The notes under the pieces are model-generated. The model saw only the letters and a program-made list of their open reading frames with translations. It had not been told where the DNA came from and did not search any database. Below are positions 33,155 through 45,000 of a DNA stretch of 64,000 nucleotides, piece after piece (the stretch's first letter is position 1; each line of letters starts with the position of its first letter). Position numbers and translations under genes: made by a program. Source of the DNA: Haemaphysalis longicornis. Lineage: Eukaryota > Arthropoda > Arachnida > Ixodida > Ixodidae. The stretch spans positions 149,649,309-149,713,308 of the forward strand of contig CM023454.1 in NCBI GenBank assembly GCA_013339765.2. Direction: 5' to 3'.

Positions 33155-34078
33155 ATGAAATCTGAAAAGCTTACGCGGGGGTCGTTAGGAAAATCGATGT
33201 TCGAACAAACAAGTGCACCACAACACAGCACAAAGAATCAGAGCAAGATCACTGAAAAAGGAGCGTCCGTACATGAAATTGTCTCTGTGATATTTTCTTC
33301 GCTAAAGGCGATTGAAAATCCTGAAGCTTCACAGCTGTATGGATCGCTTCACCCAAAGCAATGCACCAGCAGTTGCCCAACACTGTACTATAAATTGGGC
33401 CGTAAGCCGTCCAATGAAATTGTTGTGTGATGATGTTTCCGGCTTAAGAGAGCGATTCAATGAAATTGAAAAGCTTAGGGCGGGGGTGTCAGGCGATGCT
33501 TCGTACAAAGCAAAGGCAGCACAGAAAGCGAAAAGAATCGACCCGATACGACTGCACTGAAGCCAGGAGCGCTCCGATACACAACATTTCCGCTGTGTAT
33601 TCTTCTTGCCACGATTGACAATCTACTGAACGCTCTCACAGCTGTATGGAGCGCTCACACCAAAGTCTGCCCGCAGTTCCCCAGCGCAGAGGCGCCTGCA
33701 GAAAACAGACTTCGTGAGGAGTATCCTTCTGATCGAGGACGCACACTTCCCGATGAGCTTGAACAGTTTATTTCATTTGCGAGCAACGAGGGCTGTTCTT
33801 CTGTAGCAGGCATGCTGAAACTTCTAATTCGTGAGAAGCTGCAAGGTTGATTCCCAGGTGTTCACATTGGCGTCAGAACGTTTTTGCGCTTGATGGTCAC
33901 AAATTGCACTGGTGAACGACCATTCAGCAAGCTGAAATTGATCAAGAAAAGTCTTCCATCAACGACGACAGAGATATGTGGGGGGTCCCATGTTGAAGAT
34001 CTCATCAACTGTTGCAGCAAAAGGCACAAAAATGCTCGCAGAAACATGGATACCCTTCTTTCGTTTCTTACAAAATGA
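33155..34078 (+). pseudogene. hAT transposase relic (C-terminal dimerisation region)
   Basis: From 33738 one frame reads PDELEQFISF and IREKLQG, one stop (33846-33848), then VHIGVRTFLRLMVTNCTGER, PFSKLKLIKK. This is the hAT dimerisation block, where ER.FSKLKLIK and a run of small helices are diagnostic. The frame ends at 34078. Upstream frames from 33155 may be the rest of the transposase but are too decayed to align. No terminal inverted repeats were identified. It lies in the receptor intron. Confidence 0.6.
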
Positions 34079-34641
34079 CTAAAGAAAGACAACGTGGCGA
34101 CACGTTGACACGATGCGCAATTTCCATGTTGAATTCCTGCAAAACGCCTGGCCTATTTTCTCCACGGTGTTAAAGCCGGAATTGTTTGTAAAAGTGCAAA
34201 TTTATTGCGCAATTTAAAAGCGCAAAAGGCGTGTGCAACATGGATGGGTTTTCTCCTGTTACAAACGTGGATATTTCCTGCAAAAACGTGAATGTATTGC
34301 CTGTGTAAAATTGAACGATCTATGCATACTGAAATAATGCCTGAGTGATTATTCGAAGGTGTGATTAGAACGTCTTTGTGAAGTTTGGTATCTACCTCGT
34401 TTTGTGTAGGCCACACCTTTTCTACAAGATCTAGTTTCCCACATGACGAAAAGATTTGAATAATAAGCCATTTAAATTATTTTCTGTGTTCAGTCGGTGA
34501 ACATCTCACTGTTTGTGCGGGAACCATGCCTGTAGGATATTTATTCACCGTAAGTATGTGCGAAGAGTTTCAAAATAAGGCCCGCCTATCCACTTCGACC
34601 AAGCTCACACGCTGGCAACCAAACCGTACGCTTTCGAATTA
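34079..34641. other. Receptor intron, unassigned portion
   Basis: AT-rich; contains repeated TGCAAAA/TTTCCTGCAAAAA phrases. No domain was recognised. Confidence 0.4.
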
Positions 34642-34784
34642 GTGAAGCAGATGCAGAACAAAGACGAAATTGTGGTTGATAATGTTCGAACAATTCGAAC
34701 AATGGCCTTAGTAGATACTGGTGCAACAGTGTCTCTGATGACCGTTGATTTTAAAAACAGGCTTGGACGTCAGGTGGTTTCGTT

Positions 34785-34925
34785 TCGTCTTCGTCCTCGT
34801 CCTCGTGCATTCGTCCTTCGCTTCGTCTTCGTCCTCGTGCATTCTTCGTCGTCCTCGTCCTTCGTCCTCGTGCATTCTTCCTCGTGCATTCTTCGAGCGC
34901 TTCGTCCTCGTGCATTCTTTGTCCT
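34785..34925 (+). repeat. Imperfect minisatellite inside Gypsy protease
   Basis: Repeated CGTCCTCGTGCATTC / CTTCGTCCT units, roughly eight in total with variable spacing, interrupt the protease coding sequence after RLGRQVVSF. They keep all frames partly open (LVHSSS or EDEGRR-like products), so the long frames here are artefacts. Confidence 0.75.
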
Positions 34926-35477
34926 TCGTCTTTTTTGCGCTATACATCTGTTCATAGTCAGGTGGTGTATACGTGGACCAGGAAGGTTACAGTTCGTGGT
35001 GTGGGTGGGGAGTTGCTGCCGCCTCTTGGAGTGTGCTCAGTGAATATCTCTTTCGGCGGCCATTTAATCAGAGTGGGCGGTTACGGTGCTCCCGCGGACT
35101 ACACATGACGTCATCTTGGAATCGACTTTTTGAAGCAGTGTGGTCCTACGGTGACTGTAGAAGTGGAGAAATTTTTATAGATGTCACTGCCTTATCTGCA
35201 CTTGTTGGAAACCTCTGCTGGGCCACTAGATCACACTGGACACATTTTGCGTGTTTTAGGACACAATCATGCCTGCACGTGTACCCTATTTGTCCCAATA
35301 TGGTCCTCGGGAGCCCACTTCGTGAATGTGGACGCCCATTTCCTCGAATCGTGCCAAGAAAAAACAATCGCCGTTCTCGCGCGGCCGTTCCGTTTTTCAT
35401 GGTCACTCTACGTTGTGGACTGTCACCTACACAATGAGACCGTAGTGTTGCCACGAAGGTCTCAAACTTGGCCACGA

Positions 35478-35523
35478 GGTAATCGTTGGATTACCTCGTA
35501 ATCCAAGGGTAATCGTTGGATTA
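35478..35523 (+). repeat. 16-bp direct repeat at the pol deletion junction
   Basis: GGTAATCGTTGGATTA occurs at 35478-35493 and 35508-35523, with a partly inverted GGATTACCTCGTAATCC between. It marks the point where the reverse transcriptase and RNase H are missing. Confidence 0.85.
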
Positions 35524-36144
35524 TCGTGTGTGTCGACTACCTTTCACGGTTACTCTGAGACCGCCGCGCTAGCATCTGCTACTGCTCCGGAAGTGCCCCT
35601 GTTCTTGCTCCGCACTAAACTACTTCGCCATGGACCTCCCCGCGTCATCATAAGTAACCGTGACGGTCAGTTTACAGCGGACGTCGTTGAAGAGCTCCTT
35701 CGCGTCACTCAAGTGCAGTTCCGCCCCTCTACCCCATGCCATCGTCAAACGGATGGTCTCACCGAGCGAACGAACCGAACACTGTCCAATATGCTCGCAA
35801 TGCACGTAGCCCCCGACTAGAAAAACTGGGACGACATCTTGGCTTATCTTACGTATGCCTACAACACCGCCAAGCATGACACCACCGGATGCAGCCCTCT
35901 CTTTCTTCTTTATGCACGCCAACATCGCTGCTGCCTGGACACCACGTTCCCTTTTGCAGAACACGACGAGCATTCAGTAGCTAAGACGCTTGCCCTTGCC
36001 GATAGGCTTGCGCGCCTACGCAGGTTGGCGTGCCAAAACCGCTATAAACGGCGATAAGACCGTCGTCACCGGGACCTCTCTTACGCCCCGGCGATGTAGT
36101 CTGGCTCTGGACCCCACAGCGTCGACGTGGCCTCTGCGAAAAAA

Positions 36145-37034
36145 GGGACCCCGACATGCCCCCGCGGGAGGGGCACGAGTAAATGCAGAGCATTAGCGGC
36201 GTTACGCGCGTGGCGGTGGCGATGGGTGTTGTAATGGCGGTGGTAGGGTTGTGGTTGTTGTTGGTATGATTGGGGAGAGAGAGAACGAGACGAGTATTAG
36301 GTAACGTCAAGTGTTATTATTATTATTTATTTGCGGTAAGATCGATGGGTGGATTAGATCTTTATTGTTATTGTTGCATTGTTGTTGTTTTTCTTCTTCT
36401 TGTTATTCTTTCTTCTCTTCTTTTCTTCTTCCTTCCTCTTTCTTCTTGGGACGGGACGGTTGGGAGTTGCGTACTGTCTCGGCATGAAGGGGGCGCACCC
36501 CCTGTCGGGTCGGGGTCGTGCACGTAGGTCGGCGTCGGCAGCGCGCTTACGCCGCTTGCGCTCGGCGTCGGCAGGCCGCCGCCTTGTCTTCCGCCGACGA
36601 TGCCGTTGATCCCGAAGATGAAGATGACGATGGCACGATGTCTTGAACAGGTGCCGCGACGCTGAAGTTGGATTGCGTCGCGGTACTAGTTGAAGGTCTT
36701 GCTTCCATCGCTTAGCAACTGCGACAACCGCGACGAGAAGAGAGCGAAGCAGAACTGGAGTGCGGCTGACGCGCCGACACCCGGGTTTATATTCCCAACG
36801 AACGCAGTAGAGGGAGAGGAGGCGGAGAGAGAGCGCGCTATCACGCCACCGTCACGCCACGACGCGCCCGCACCTGCTGTTGCTACGGTACTTGCAACGC
36901 CAGAGCGCGCGCTGCACCTGTTGTTGCAAGCGTGTTGAGGGCGAGGAGGAGTGGGGGAGAGGGCGCAGCTGCCGTGGTGCGGACGCCGAGTTACGGACGC
37001 ATAACATCGTGAGTTAAAGAAATGCTCTGCATTT
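36145..37034. mobile_element. Nested ~0.9-kb non-coding insertion in Gypsy integrase
   Basis: The integrase C-terminal coding sequence breaks at CTCTGCGAAAAA (36143) and resumes as AAACTTCTCGGCC (37036). The inserted segment has AAATGCAGAGCATT near its left end (36181-36194) and AAATGCTCTGCATTT at its right end (37020-37034), inverted copies that are also individually near-palindromic. Interior is low-complexity (TTG/TTC repeats at 36310-36450) and GC-rich. A 4-A target duplication is possible but ambiguous. It looks like a MITE. Confidence 0.6.
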
Positions 37035-37261
37035 AAAACTTCTCGGCCATTACGCCGGTCCCTCTGTCGTTGTGAAACGTGTTGGCGAAGTTAATTACAT
37101 GCTGTCACGCCTAACCACAAATGGTCGACCATCGAAGACGGCGGACGCCGCCATCTTCACATGTCTACATCATCGATTCCCAGATGTTCGTCATGAGCTA
37201 GACATCTTGCTATTGGGCGGCTTTTTCACGCACTTCCGGCAAAGAGATGAGTCGTCTGCTC

Positions 37262-38889
37262 AGCGTCGGCTCGCCGGCTGATCTGCCAGCGGACTGCCGG
37301 AGTTCTTGGGCATTTTACGACAAACGAAACAAGTGTAAAACAAACGCTTAACCGTTTGTATTGAATGCAACACGGCCATAACACGACATGGATATTCTGT
37401 TACCTGAGTACGTTCCATAAAGAAAGCGTTGAAGCCCCGTTGCACTTCTTTCGTGCAATCGCAGAGAACGCCCTGAGCTGAATGCCCGGGTTTGACGCAT
37501 ACATTTTATTCAACTTCAAAACAATCCAGAGATGCGTTTCTAACGAACACAACGTCACAACATGCGTTGAAAGTCTGACCCACGATTGACAGAGGATGGG
37601 TTGCCTCCTGCCCGTCGTAAATTCGGTACTCACCTTGCGCGCGCTTTGCGGGGACGAACAGCAAGTCACTTAACTCTGGCGCACAAGCCGATGGCTTTTA
37701 GCCACGCACACTGCACATACCCCATGCGAGGTTGAGTCGTACGTCGCTCGAGAAAGATAATCCAGACCATGGGAAGCACTATCCACCCGCAGAAGCACAA
37801 CGTTGCATTTCATCGCGAAACAAAGGCGTCCACAACACACACACCATCGCCTCCTGTAATGCCAAACGCATCTCGCACTTCCCAGTGGGAGTGAGTGGTA
37901 CGCCTGCAGTGCCCACATGACGCGAAGTGGGGGCCCAAGCTGAACCGGGATCACGCAACCGTAACTGACTTCTGGAGCGGTTTGTGCCTTGTTGCCAAGG
38001 CAACCGATGTTTGAGATTGTCAAAAAAAATGGCGCTCGCTCCAGCGCTAGAAAGCTCAGGGCTATGGCGGAGCATGTTTTGCCAACGTTGCCGCTCTCCA
38101 CCACGCGTCGCCCCAAGCTGAACTGGTCACATGATTGAAACGTTTTGTGCACGGGTTCTGTATCGGTTTAATATGACTTTTTCACATGCCGCCGGCAGGA
38201 ATTACCACCGCCGCAAAAGTAAGACCCGGCAGCAGCGGGGACCACCTCTGATACGGCGCTTTTGGGATAAAAAGTGCGCGGTGTATCAAGGGAACGAGCG
38301 CACGACCCTCCCCGTGCGGCTGCGAGTTCGCCGCCGATAAAAAGCCATGTGCCGCCAGCAACGTACACCGCGAAAGGGCAAGGCCAGGCCGCCGCATACA
38401 TGCGGCCAGATTTTTCGTTCGCTTTTCCAGCCTTGAGCGGAGTGCGGGATTCATGGTGTCAACAAAGCTTGCCCGTAGCAGACGACAGTCTGAGCAGCGC
38501 AATAGCGGAAGTACGTCACCGCTGCGGAGCGCAGCATCATGGGAGGCAAGGCTCGCGCGCCGTCAATAGCGGAGAGTAAGTCGAAAGGAGGAGGAAACGC
38601 GGAGCGACGATAATTACGATTTCTCAGCTAATACTCATCGCTTTAACAAAATTCTTGCGGGAGGAGATTGCAAATACATTGCTTTATTTGGGTACATGTA
38701 CATCCATGCATCGGTGGAAGGTATTTCAGGACCCCTTTAAACGCTACAACTCCCGTACCACACACTGACTTGTCCAGAGGGCTTCGTTTGCGACGTGGGC
38801 AGTGTAACGGTAAACCAATAGCGGTAAACATTGGCTTGGCCAAGTGGATTGGCTCAGCTGAAGAGGAGAAAGAGGATGCGGGAGCTGGG
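37262..38889. other. Receptor intron, unassigned portion
   Basis: May include the 3' LTR of the preceding Gypsy relic, but its boundaries were not found. A CCAAGCTGAAC phrase recurs at about 37936 and 38112. No domain was recognised. Confidence 0.35.
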
Positions 38890-39463
38890 TGTTATGAATG
38901 GGCCGAGGACCACGCAGGCAGGCAGTAGACGAACACTTTAATACGTCGAAGACTATATTCAACAGGATGGAGGACAAGCATAGGACGTTAGCATAGTAGA
39001 GGTCGGGATGTAACAGACATGATGTGTTTGGGTGACACGTACACACAGTCTACAGTTCAAAGATGCACAAAATAACCTCGCAGTTCACAAGGTCCGAGAG
39101 CAATGCCCATTAGGCCAGTCAGCTCACTCTAGTCGCGACGCATTCCTAGCCACTTCAACAGCAGGAACGGCAGCGCCCAACAGCCGGAATGGCGCGTCAG
39201 CAGTCGGCGCACCAGCACCTCAATGACGGCGCCCAGACGAGCTCTCGAGCCTTGGCGGAGGGTAGCAGGGTCCCGTCTAAGGTGGCCCGGGCGTCTCGCG
39301 GGGTAGTTCCCACGGACCGCGCCCTGTTCCGCCGCTTGGCTTCCAGCCGTTGCCGTTCCAGCCTCCGCGCTCACTTACGCGCGGCTCCTCTTCCTTGTCA
39401 TCTGCTCTGTCGTTCTGGCTGGCTCACTTGCGCGGCCAATCACTGAAATGGCCATTCATCACA
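38890..39463 (-). repeat. Solo LTR (family A) with 5-bp target duplication
   Basis: A 574-bp reverse copy of the LTR at 3246-3819, from TGTTATGAATGG to CCATTCATCACA on the + strand. Target duplication CTGGG at 38885-38889 and 39464-39468. No internal sequence is attached. It lies about 100 bases upstream of the full-length LINE. Confidence 0.9.
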
Positions 39464-39875
39464 CTGGGCTCTCTGGAAAAGAGGAAGAAGAAGCCGGACC
39501 TCTGCTCGCGTCCTGCTCAACGGTGCTTGACTTTCCCCCGCCTTCGGAGCCTGCGCTCTTGCCTGAAGAGGACCCGCTAGGGGGCCGCGGCGCTCACATG
39601 CGTTCCACGTCGGCTCTGTGTTTTTCGCTTCTAAGTGCGGGAATTCGTTACCCACAACAACGTGAGTGGTACCAAAAGGATACAGCAAGGTGCACGGACC
39701 CCCTGAACACCAACCGCTGACCTTTCGGACCATTGGATGCCGAGATATTGCTTCTCAAAGACTGTGCCACGTTTTCCGGTGAGCTAAGCCTAACAGGCCT
39801 AGCGCGCCTTTGAACTTAGCCGGCAGCGCCGGCACGCCGACTGCAGCTTTCTGCAGTTGCCGCGTAAGCCCCCCA

Positions 39876-41486
39876 ATGGAAAGCATCGTCGAAGGAGAAG
39901 ACATCGACCCGGCGGAGCTGGCCCACCCTGACTGGGCTACCGTTCGCCGAAAGCAACAAGCCCTCCAAGCACAGCAAACTGCAATGCAGGCAAGTGCGAA
40001 CCGTGTTCCTACCAATTCCCCACAACACCAACGGCGTCGACCAGCCCGGCGCAAACCCCCGGCTCAACCACTGCCTGAAAATGATATCAAAATAATCCTT
40101 CGCCCGCATGGCCGTCTTGCGCTCACGACAGTTGCTCTAGCCACGTTGGCAGATACCATTCAAAGGCACGCGGGCCTTGATCCATGTAGCGACGACCAGG
40201 TCCGCATACAATCAAGAGCCAACTTTGCCATCGTTAGCACGCCCTCCGAAGAACGCGCTAGAAAGTACGAGAAGGTCGCTTCCCTCACGCTGAAAGGGCA
40301 GCAATATGGGGTCTCTACACACGTAGCGGCCCCAGCCAACACGGTAACCGGGGTGATCTTCAATATCCCCGAAGACGACACGCCGGAACAAGTACTTAAC
40401 AGTATTTGCCAGTTCAACCCTGACCTCCGGATACTGGATGCCAAACGCCTTAATACCTCCAATATCGCCCAAATTCTCTTCGATGGCACCAAAGTTCCCT
40501 ACTGGATCCGCTACCGGGCGGCAACGTATCGCTGCAAACCGTTTCGCAGAAAGTCCGAAGCTTTCCCGGCATGCTGGCAGCCAGGTCATCGCCGAGACGT
40601 GTGCCCCAACGCCCAGGCTCCTCCACGCTGTCCCACCTGCGGAACCATCATTGCCCCTGAGAACCAGAAATGTGTACCTCGGTGCATCGTCTGTGAAGGC
40701 CCTCATCTCACTGGAACTGTGGACTGCCCAAAACGTTATCAACCACGTCGCCTTCCCTTCACCTACGCACAGGCGGCGGCAATGCACAACGCAGTACCTA
40801 CTCAGGACGCCTTCCCTCCTCTTCCGGGCAAGACACATCAGGCTCCTACCGACGTCTCTCCCCGAAAGAGGAATGCAACCATGGGTACTTCACAACGCGA
40901 ACTACCCCAACAAAAAGACACCGAAAGAAAACAGGAGAGCTACCCGCGCACGCCTCCCAGTAGCTCACCACAGTTTCGAATTCCCATCCACCCCACACTG
41001 CATTCCGCCCCTCATCCTGACCTTCTCAAAGAGCTTCGAGCGATCCGCGCGGAAATCACCCTGTTACGCCAGGAGAATGCAGCACTCAAACGCGAAAATG
41101 CAGCCTTGAAGAAACAGACTACTGCTAGCATAACAGAACCTACCCCGCAAAGTGAACCGACAGGAGCAGCTGCTAACGAAAGTTCCCGTCCACCACCACC
41201 TACCAAAAGGAAAGCAGTGTCTAACGAGACTGCTCCTCTATCTCCCATACATGTCGAGGGTCGCATAGCCGCTGTAGAAGACGCCTGCAAACAAGCTCTG
41301 GCCGAACAGAAGCAGGAATACATTCAACTCCACCACATTCTCTTAAATAATCAGAACACAATCCAGGCTACCATTCAGGAACTTAGAGCCGAAATGCACA
41401 ATTGCATGCAACAGTTTGCCAACGTCGGTGCACCTGCCAATAGCGCACCCCCATCATTAGCCTTCCTCAATGGTCAAGCTCAATGA
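39876..41486 (+). CDS. LINE ORF1, gag-like RNA-binding protein
   Basis: An intact frame of 536 codons from ATG 39876 (MESIVEGEDIDPAEL); the frame is open further 5' but the first ATG is here. An RRM-like central part (GVIFNIPEDD, LFDGTKVPYWIRY) precedes cysteine motifs at about residues 230-290 (ACWQPGHRRDVC, CPTCG, CIVCEGPHLTG). The first knuckle lacks its leading cysteines. A charged coiled coil follows at about residues 385-420 (LRQENAALKRENAALKK), with another helical stretch near the end. It would bind LINE RNA and form the ribonucleoprotein. The stop overlaps the ORF2 start by 17 bases. Confidence 0.8.
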   Translation: MESIVEGEDIDPAELAHPDWATVRRKQQALQAQQTAMQASANRVPTNSPQHQRRRPARRKPPAQPLPENDIKIILRPHGRLALTTVALATLADTIQRHAGLDPCSDDQVRIQSRANFAIVSTPSEERARKYEKVASLTLKGQQYGVSTHVAAPANTVTGVIFNIPEDDTPEQVLNSICQFNPDLRILDAKRLNTSNIAQILFDGTKVPYWIRYRAATYRCKPFRRKSEAFPACWQPGHRRDVCPNAQAPPRCPTCGTIIAPENQKCVPRCIVCEGPHLTGTVDCPKRYQPRRLPFTYAQAAAMHNAVPTQDAFPPLPGKTHQAPTDVSPRKRNATMGTSQRELPQQKDTERKQESYPRTPPSSSPQFRIPIHPTLHSAPHPDLLKELRAIRAEITLLRQENAALKRENAALKKQTTASITEPTPQSEPTGAAANESSRPPPPTKRKAVSNETAPLSPIHVEGRIAAVEDACKQALAEQKQEYIQLHHILLNNQNTIQATIQELRAEMHNCMQQFANVGAPANSAPPSLAFLNGQAQ

Positions 41487-44400
41487 AATGATTACAATCT
41501 GGCAGTGGAACTGCAGGGGATACACAAGAAAACGACCAAACCTACAAATGCTCCTATCGAACACATTGGATACCCCTTTAGTAATTGCTCTTCAAGAACC
41601 AGGCCTTAATGTCAAACTCTTAGGATATCAAACATTTCAACGTCCCGATAACCCATTCACAGCCACCCTTGTGCATAGAAACATGCCTGCAGAATGTATG
41701 CATTTCGACAGCATAGAAATACCCCACGATATCGTCGTGCTATATCCGCCTAAACGCACTGCTTCCCGAATGTACATACTAAACGTATACAGCAGCCCTC
41801 GTGCTCATACACACAATTTCTCTCAGCTCTTTAATCTAGCAACGCAGACAGCGGGTCCCCACCCTCTAGCCATCCTGGGAGACTTCAACGCTCCCCACAC
41901 GGCGTGGGGTTATACCAGAATTACGCGAAAAGGTCGCCTCCTATGGGAGCTGGCGCAGACCCAATGGCTCACGATTGAGTCCGATCCGTCTATCCCCACG
42001 AGAATTGGAAATAGCGCACAGAAAGACACTTCCCCGGACTTATCATTCACACACAGAATCAAAAACGCCAAATGGAGTTGCACATCCCACACTTTGGGCA
42101 GCGACCATTACATAGTCCAACTAAACACCTCCCTCTCTTCCAACCTGAAACCACGTCTAAGGCAACAATACATCACCAACTGGGGTGCGTTTAGACGCAC
42201 ATGCGAGCAAAATACTCCCGCTGAAATCAATACCGCAACACAGGACAGCTGGGTAAACCAAATAGTCGAAACCAAACGACAGCACGACCAACCACTAGAC
42301 CCGGATATCCCAGCGGAAACTGTGGACGCACACCTACACCATTTGTGGGAGGCATACACAAGCTTGCAACGCAGATGGCGACGCCAGAAACAGAATCGGC
42401 GTCTTCGTCTCAAAATAGCAGAGCTCCACAAAAAGATTGAGTCTCACGCTGCAGAGCTGGCGAAAGCACAGTGGGGTGAATTCTGTGACAAAATGCGGGG
42501 TAATCTTGGCATGCGTCGCACATGGGCCATACTCCGATACATGCTCGATCCTAAGCAGTCAAAAACGGCACATCACCATCGCCTAACACAAATAATTCAA
42601 AACTACCCAAGCACCAATCAAGAACTAATAGATGAAATCCAAACCCTCTACATAGCGCAGGGCTCATCTGAGCCCTTACCTCCTTATCGAGGACCAGACA
42701 ATAGCGCGTTGGATCTCGATATAACTGAAGCTGAAGTCAGAGTAGCCCTGACTCGTCTCCGTCCAGGGTGTGCGCCAGGTATGGATGGCGTGACCAATAA
42801 GATGTTACGAAACCTCGATGACAACTCAATTACCACGCTAACCCGATACTATAATCATTACTGGTCATCAGGAAGCCTACCCCCGCGTGGAAACATGCTA
42901 AAATATCCCTTATTCCTAAACCGGGAAAGCCCGTCAGCCTAGAACACCTAACTTCGTGTATGGGCAAGTGCTGGAACACATTATTCACGCACGATCAATA
43001 AAACACATAGATCAAACAGGTGCACTTCCCAACACCATGATTGGCTTTAGGGCAGGACTCTCCACGCAAGATGGGCATCTCCAATTGCTTCATGACATAA
43101 TCATCCCCCCTTCAAAGGTCGATGCAGCGGCCATACTCGCACTAGACCTCACTAAAGCATTTGATAGAGTATCTCATTTAGCTATACTTAGCAATTTGGA
43201 ATCACTAGCTCCGGGACATCGCACGTACAATTATATTAAAAACTTCTTAACGGCTCGAACGGCAATAATCCAGATTGGTGACATCACCTCGGACACCATA
43301 ACTCTTCCCTCTATAGGCACCCCACAAGGCGCAGTTCTGTCACCACTTCTTTTCAATCTTGCTGTGCTAAACATCCCTCGGCAACTTGCGCAGGTTCCCA
43401 ATTTACGACACAGCATCTACACCGACGATATTACCCTGTGGGCGTCAGGGGGCAGTGATGGCCAAATTGAAGACACCCTACAAACGGGTGCCCGAATCGT
43501 CACTGACGAAGCTCGCAAGGTCGGATTAGAATGCTCCCCACATAAATCACAACTACTTCTCTTCCAGCTAAATCGGGTTCAAAAACGCCTCCCAGTATAA
43601 AAGTCCACGTGGGAGACGTGGAAGTGTTGGAGGTGCCTAGCATTAAAATTCTGGGCCTTACTCTCCAGCGCAACCGCGCGAACACCTGCTTTATAACTCA
43701 ATTAAAATCCCAGGTAACTCAAACCATGGGCATATTACGCAGAATTTCCGCTCGCAACAAAGGCCTTAAAGAAGCAGAGAGAATCCGCCTTATACAGGCG
43801 TTTGTAATAAGCCGTATTACGTATTCTCTGCCACACCTCAATCCCTCTCAAGCAGAGTTGGCAAAAATTAATTGTCTCATTCGCCGGATATACAAGACGG
43901 CATTGCAATTACCCCACAGCACTCCCACTGCCAGATTAGAACAGCTGGGCGTTTACAACACTGCAGAAGAAATAGTCGAGGCCCATCAACTCAATCAACT
44001 TAAGCGCCTATCGACAACATCCACTGGTCGACAGATCATGCATAGATTAAATCTGCGAGCTCCGCTAATAACTGATCCCAAAGTCCCCATTCCTCCAAGC
44101 ATTCATGCGCACCTCTGCATCCGCCCTCTCCCACGCAATATGCACCCAGTGCACAACAAAGCACGCAGGGAACAGCGAGCACGGGCCTTGACTGAGAAAT
44201 ATCCCATTAAGTCGAGCACCCTCTACGTAGACGCAGCAGACTATAGACATCACGACGCGTACGCTGTCACAGCAATATTCAGGCCTAACTCCCCACCCCT
44301 CACCTCCCTCACAATACGCACCCGTCATCCGGCAACGGCGGAGGAAGCGGCAATCGCCCTAGCACTAACGCAACGGCCAACCCCCACAATTATCATCTCT

Positions 44401-45000
44401 GATTCGAAAACGGCCATTCAAAACTTTGCCAGAGGTACCATCTCTCCTCAGGCGCTCCAAATTCTTGTTCAAAATCCCCCTACCGACCCCGTGGAGCTGA
44501 TCTGGACTCCTGCCCATACAGGGCTGGGGGGCAACGAGGCAGCCAACAATGCAGCTCGAGAACTCACTGTCCGAGCAGGCCCAAGCCTCGTACCCTTACA
44601 CGGAGCCCGATCAGCCGGAGACAGCTTGCTTAGCTATCGGGAAATAACTGAGCATTACCGCCTCGCCCGCCGCATATTCCCGCCGGCTCATCCTACCCTC
44701 TCTCACTCTGAAGAACGCTTATGGCGCCTCATTCAAACAAACACTTCGCCCTGTCGCGCCAAACTGCACCTAATTCATCCAACACTGTATCAGTCCCCCA
44801 ACTGTCCCGCATGTGGCTTGAAAGACACCATCATCCATACCATGTGGGCATGCAACAACGACCCCTTCCCATTAATCCGTACCATCGAGCAATGGGAGGC
44901 GGCGCTGGGTAGCTCCCACCCGCAGATGCAAACAAGTCTGACGGAACGGGCTGCCTTGGTCACCGGCAAACTGCAACTACCGGTCACCGCCCCCTCCTAA
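41470..45000 (+). pseudogene. LINE ORF2: endonuclease, reverse transcriptase, RNase H (frameshifted)
   Basis: Starts at ATG 41470 or 41482, the latter in an ATGA overlap with the ORF1 stop. Apurinic-type endonuclease motifs are present: QWNCRG (about residue 11), ALQEPG (about 39), GDFNAPH (about 137) and LGSDHYIV (about 211). The reverse transcriptase begins near GMDGVTNKML, breaks by two slips at about 42890-42955, continues with LALDLTKAFDRVSH, TPQGAVLSPLLFN and YTDDI (43420), and slips again near 43590. The RNase H domain (44215-44570) has VDAADY, EEAAIALAL and SDSKTAI, but the last acidic site is AANNAA. A C-terminal CPACG...HTMWAC knuckle ends it. It encodes the target-primed reverse transcription machinery but cannot be made as one protein. 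Confidence 0.85.

Larger units (their letters stand above)
34642..37260 (+). mobile_element. Internally deleted Gypsy pol with nested insertion
   Basis: Protease is recognisable by MALVDTGATVSLM (34700-34740). It is interrupted by an imperfect TTCGTCCTCGTGCATTC repeat (about 34785-34925) and resumes with GELLPPLGVCSVN and, one frame over, GIDFLKQCG. The reverse transcriptase and RNase H are absent: at about 35470-35525 the sequence jumps directly to integrase. Integrase spans about 35530-36143 (HGPPRVIISNRDGQF, QTDGLTERTNRTLSNML, LAYLTYAYNTAKHDT), with one in-frame stop near 35819 and more after 36055. It is then split by a ~0.9 kb insertion and resumes at 37035 (KLLGHYAGP, VVVKRVGEVNYMLSRL). 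LTRs were not identified. It is non-functional. Confidence 0.8.

Noticed and set aside
34708..34957. Frames with LVHSSS or EDEGRR repeats suggesting a low-complexity protein
   Set aside because: Both strands are open because of the CGTCCTCGTGCATTC minisatellite; this lies inside a Gypsy protease relic.
36270..36609. Leucine/phenylalanine-rich frame resembling a membrane protein
   Set aside because: It arises from TTC/TTG-rich low-complexity sequence inside the nested insertion and has no other support.
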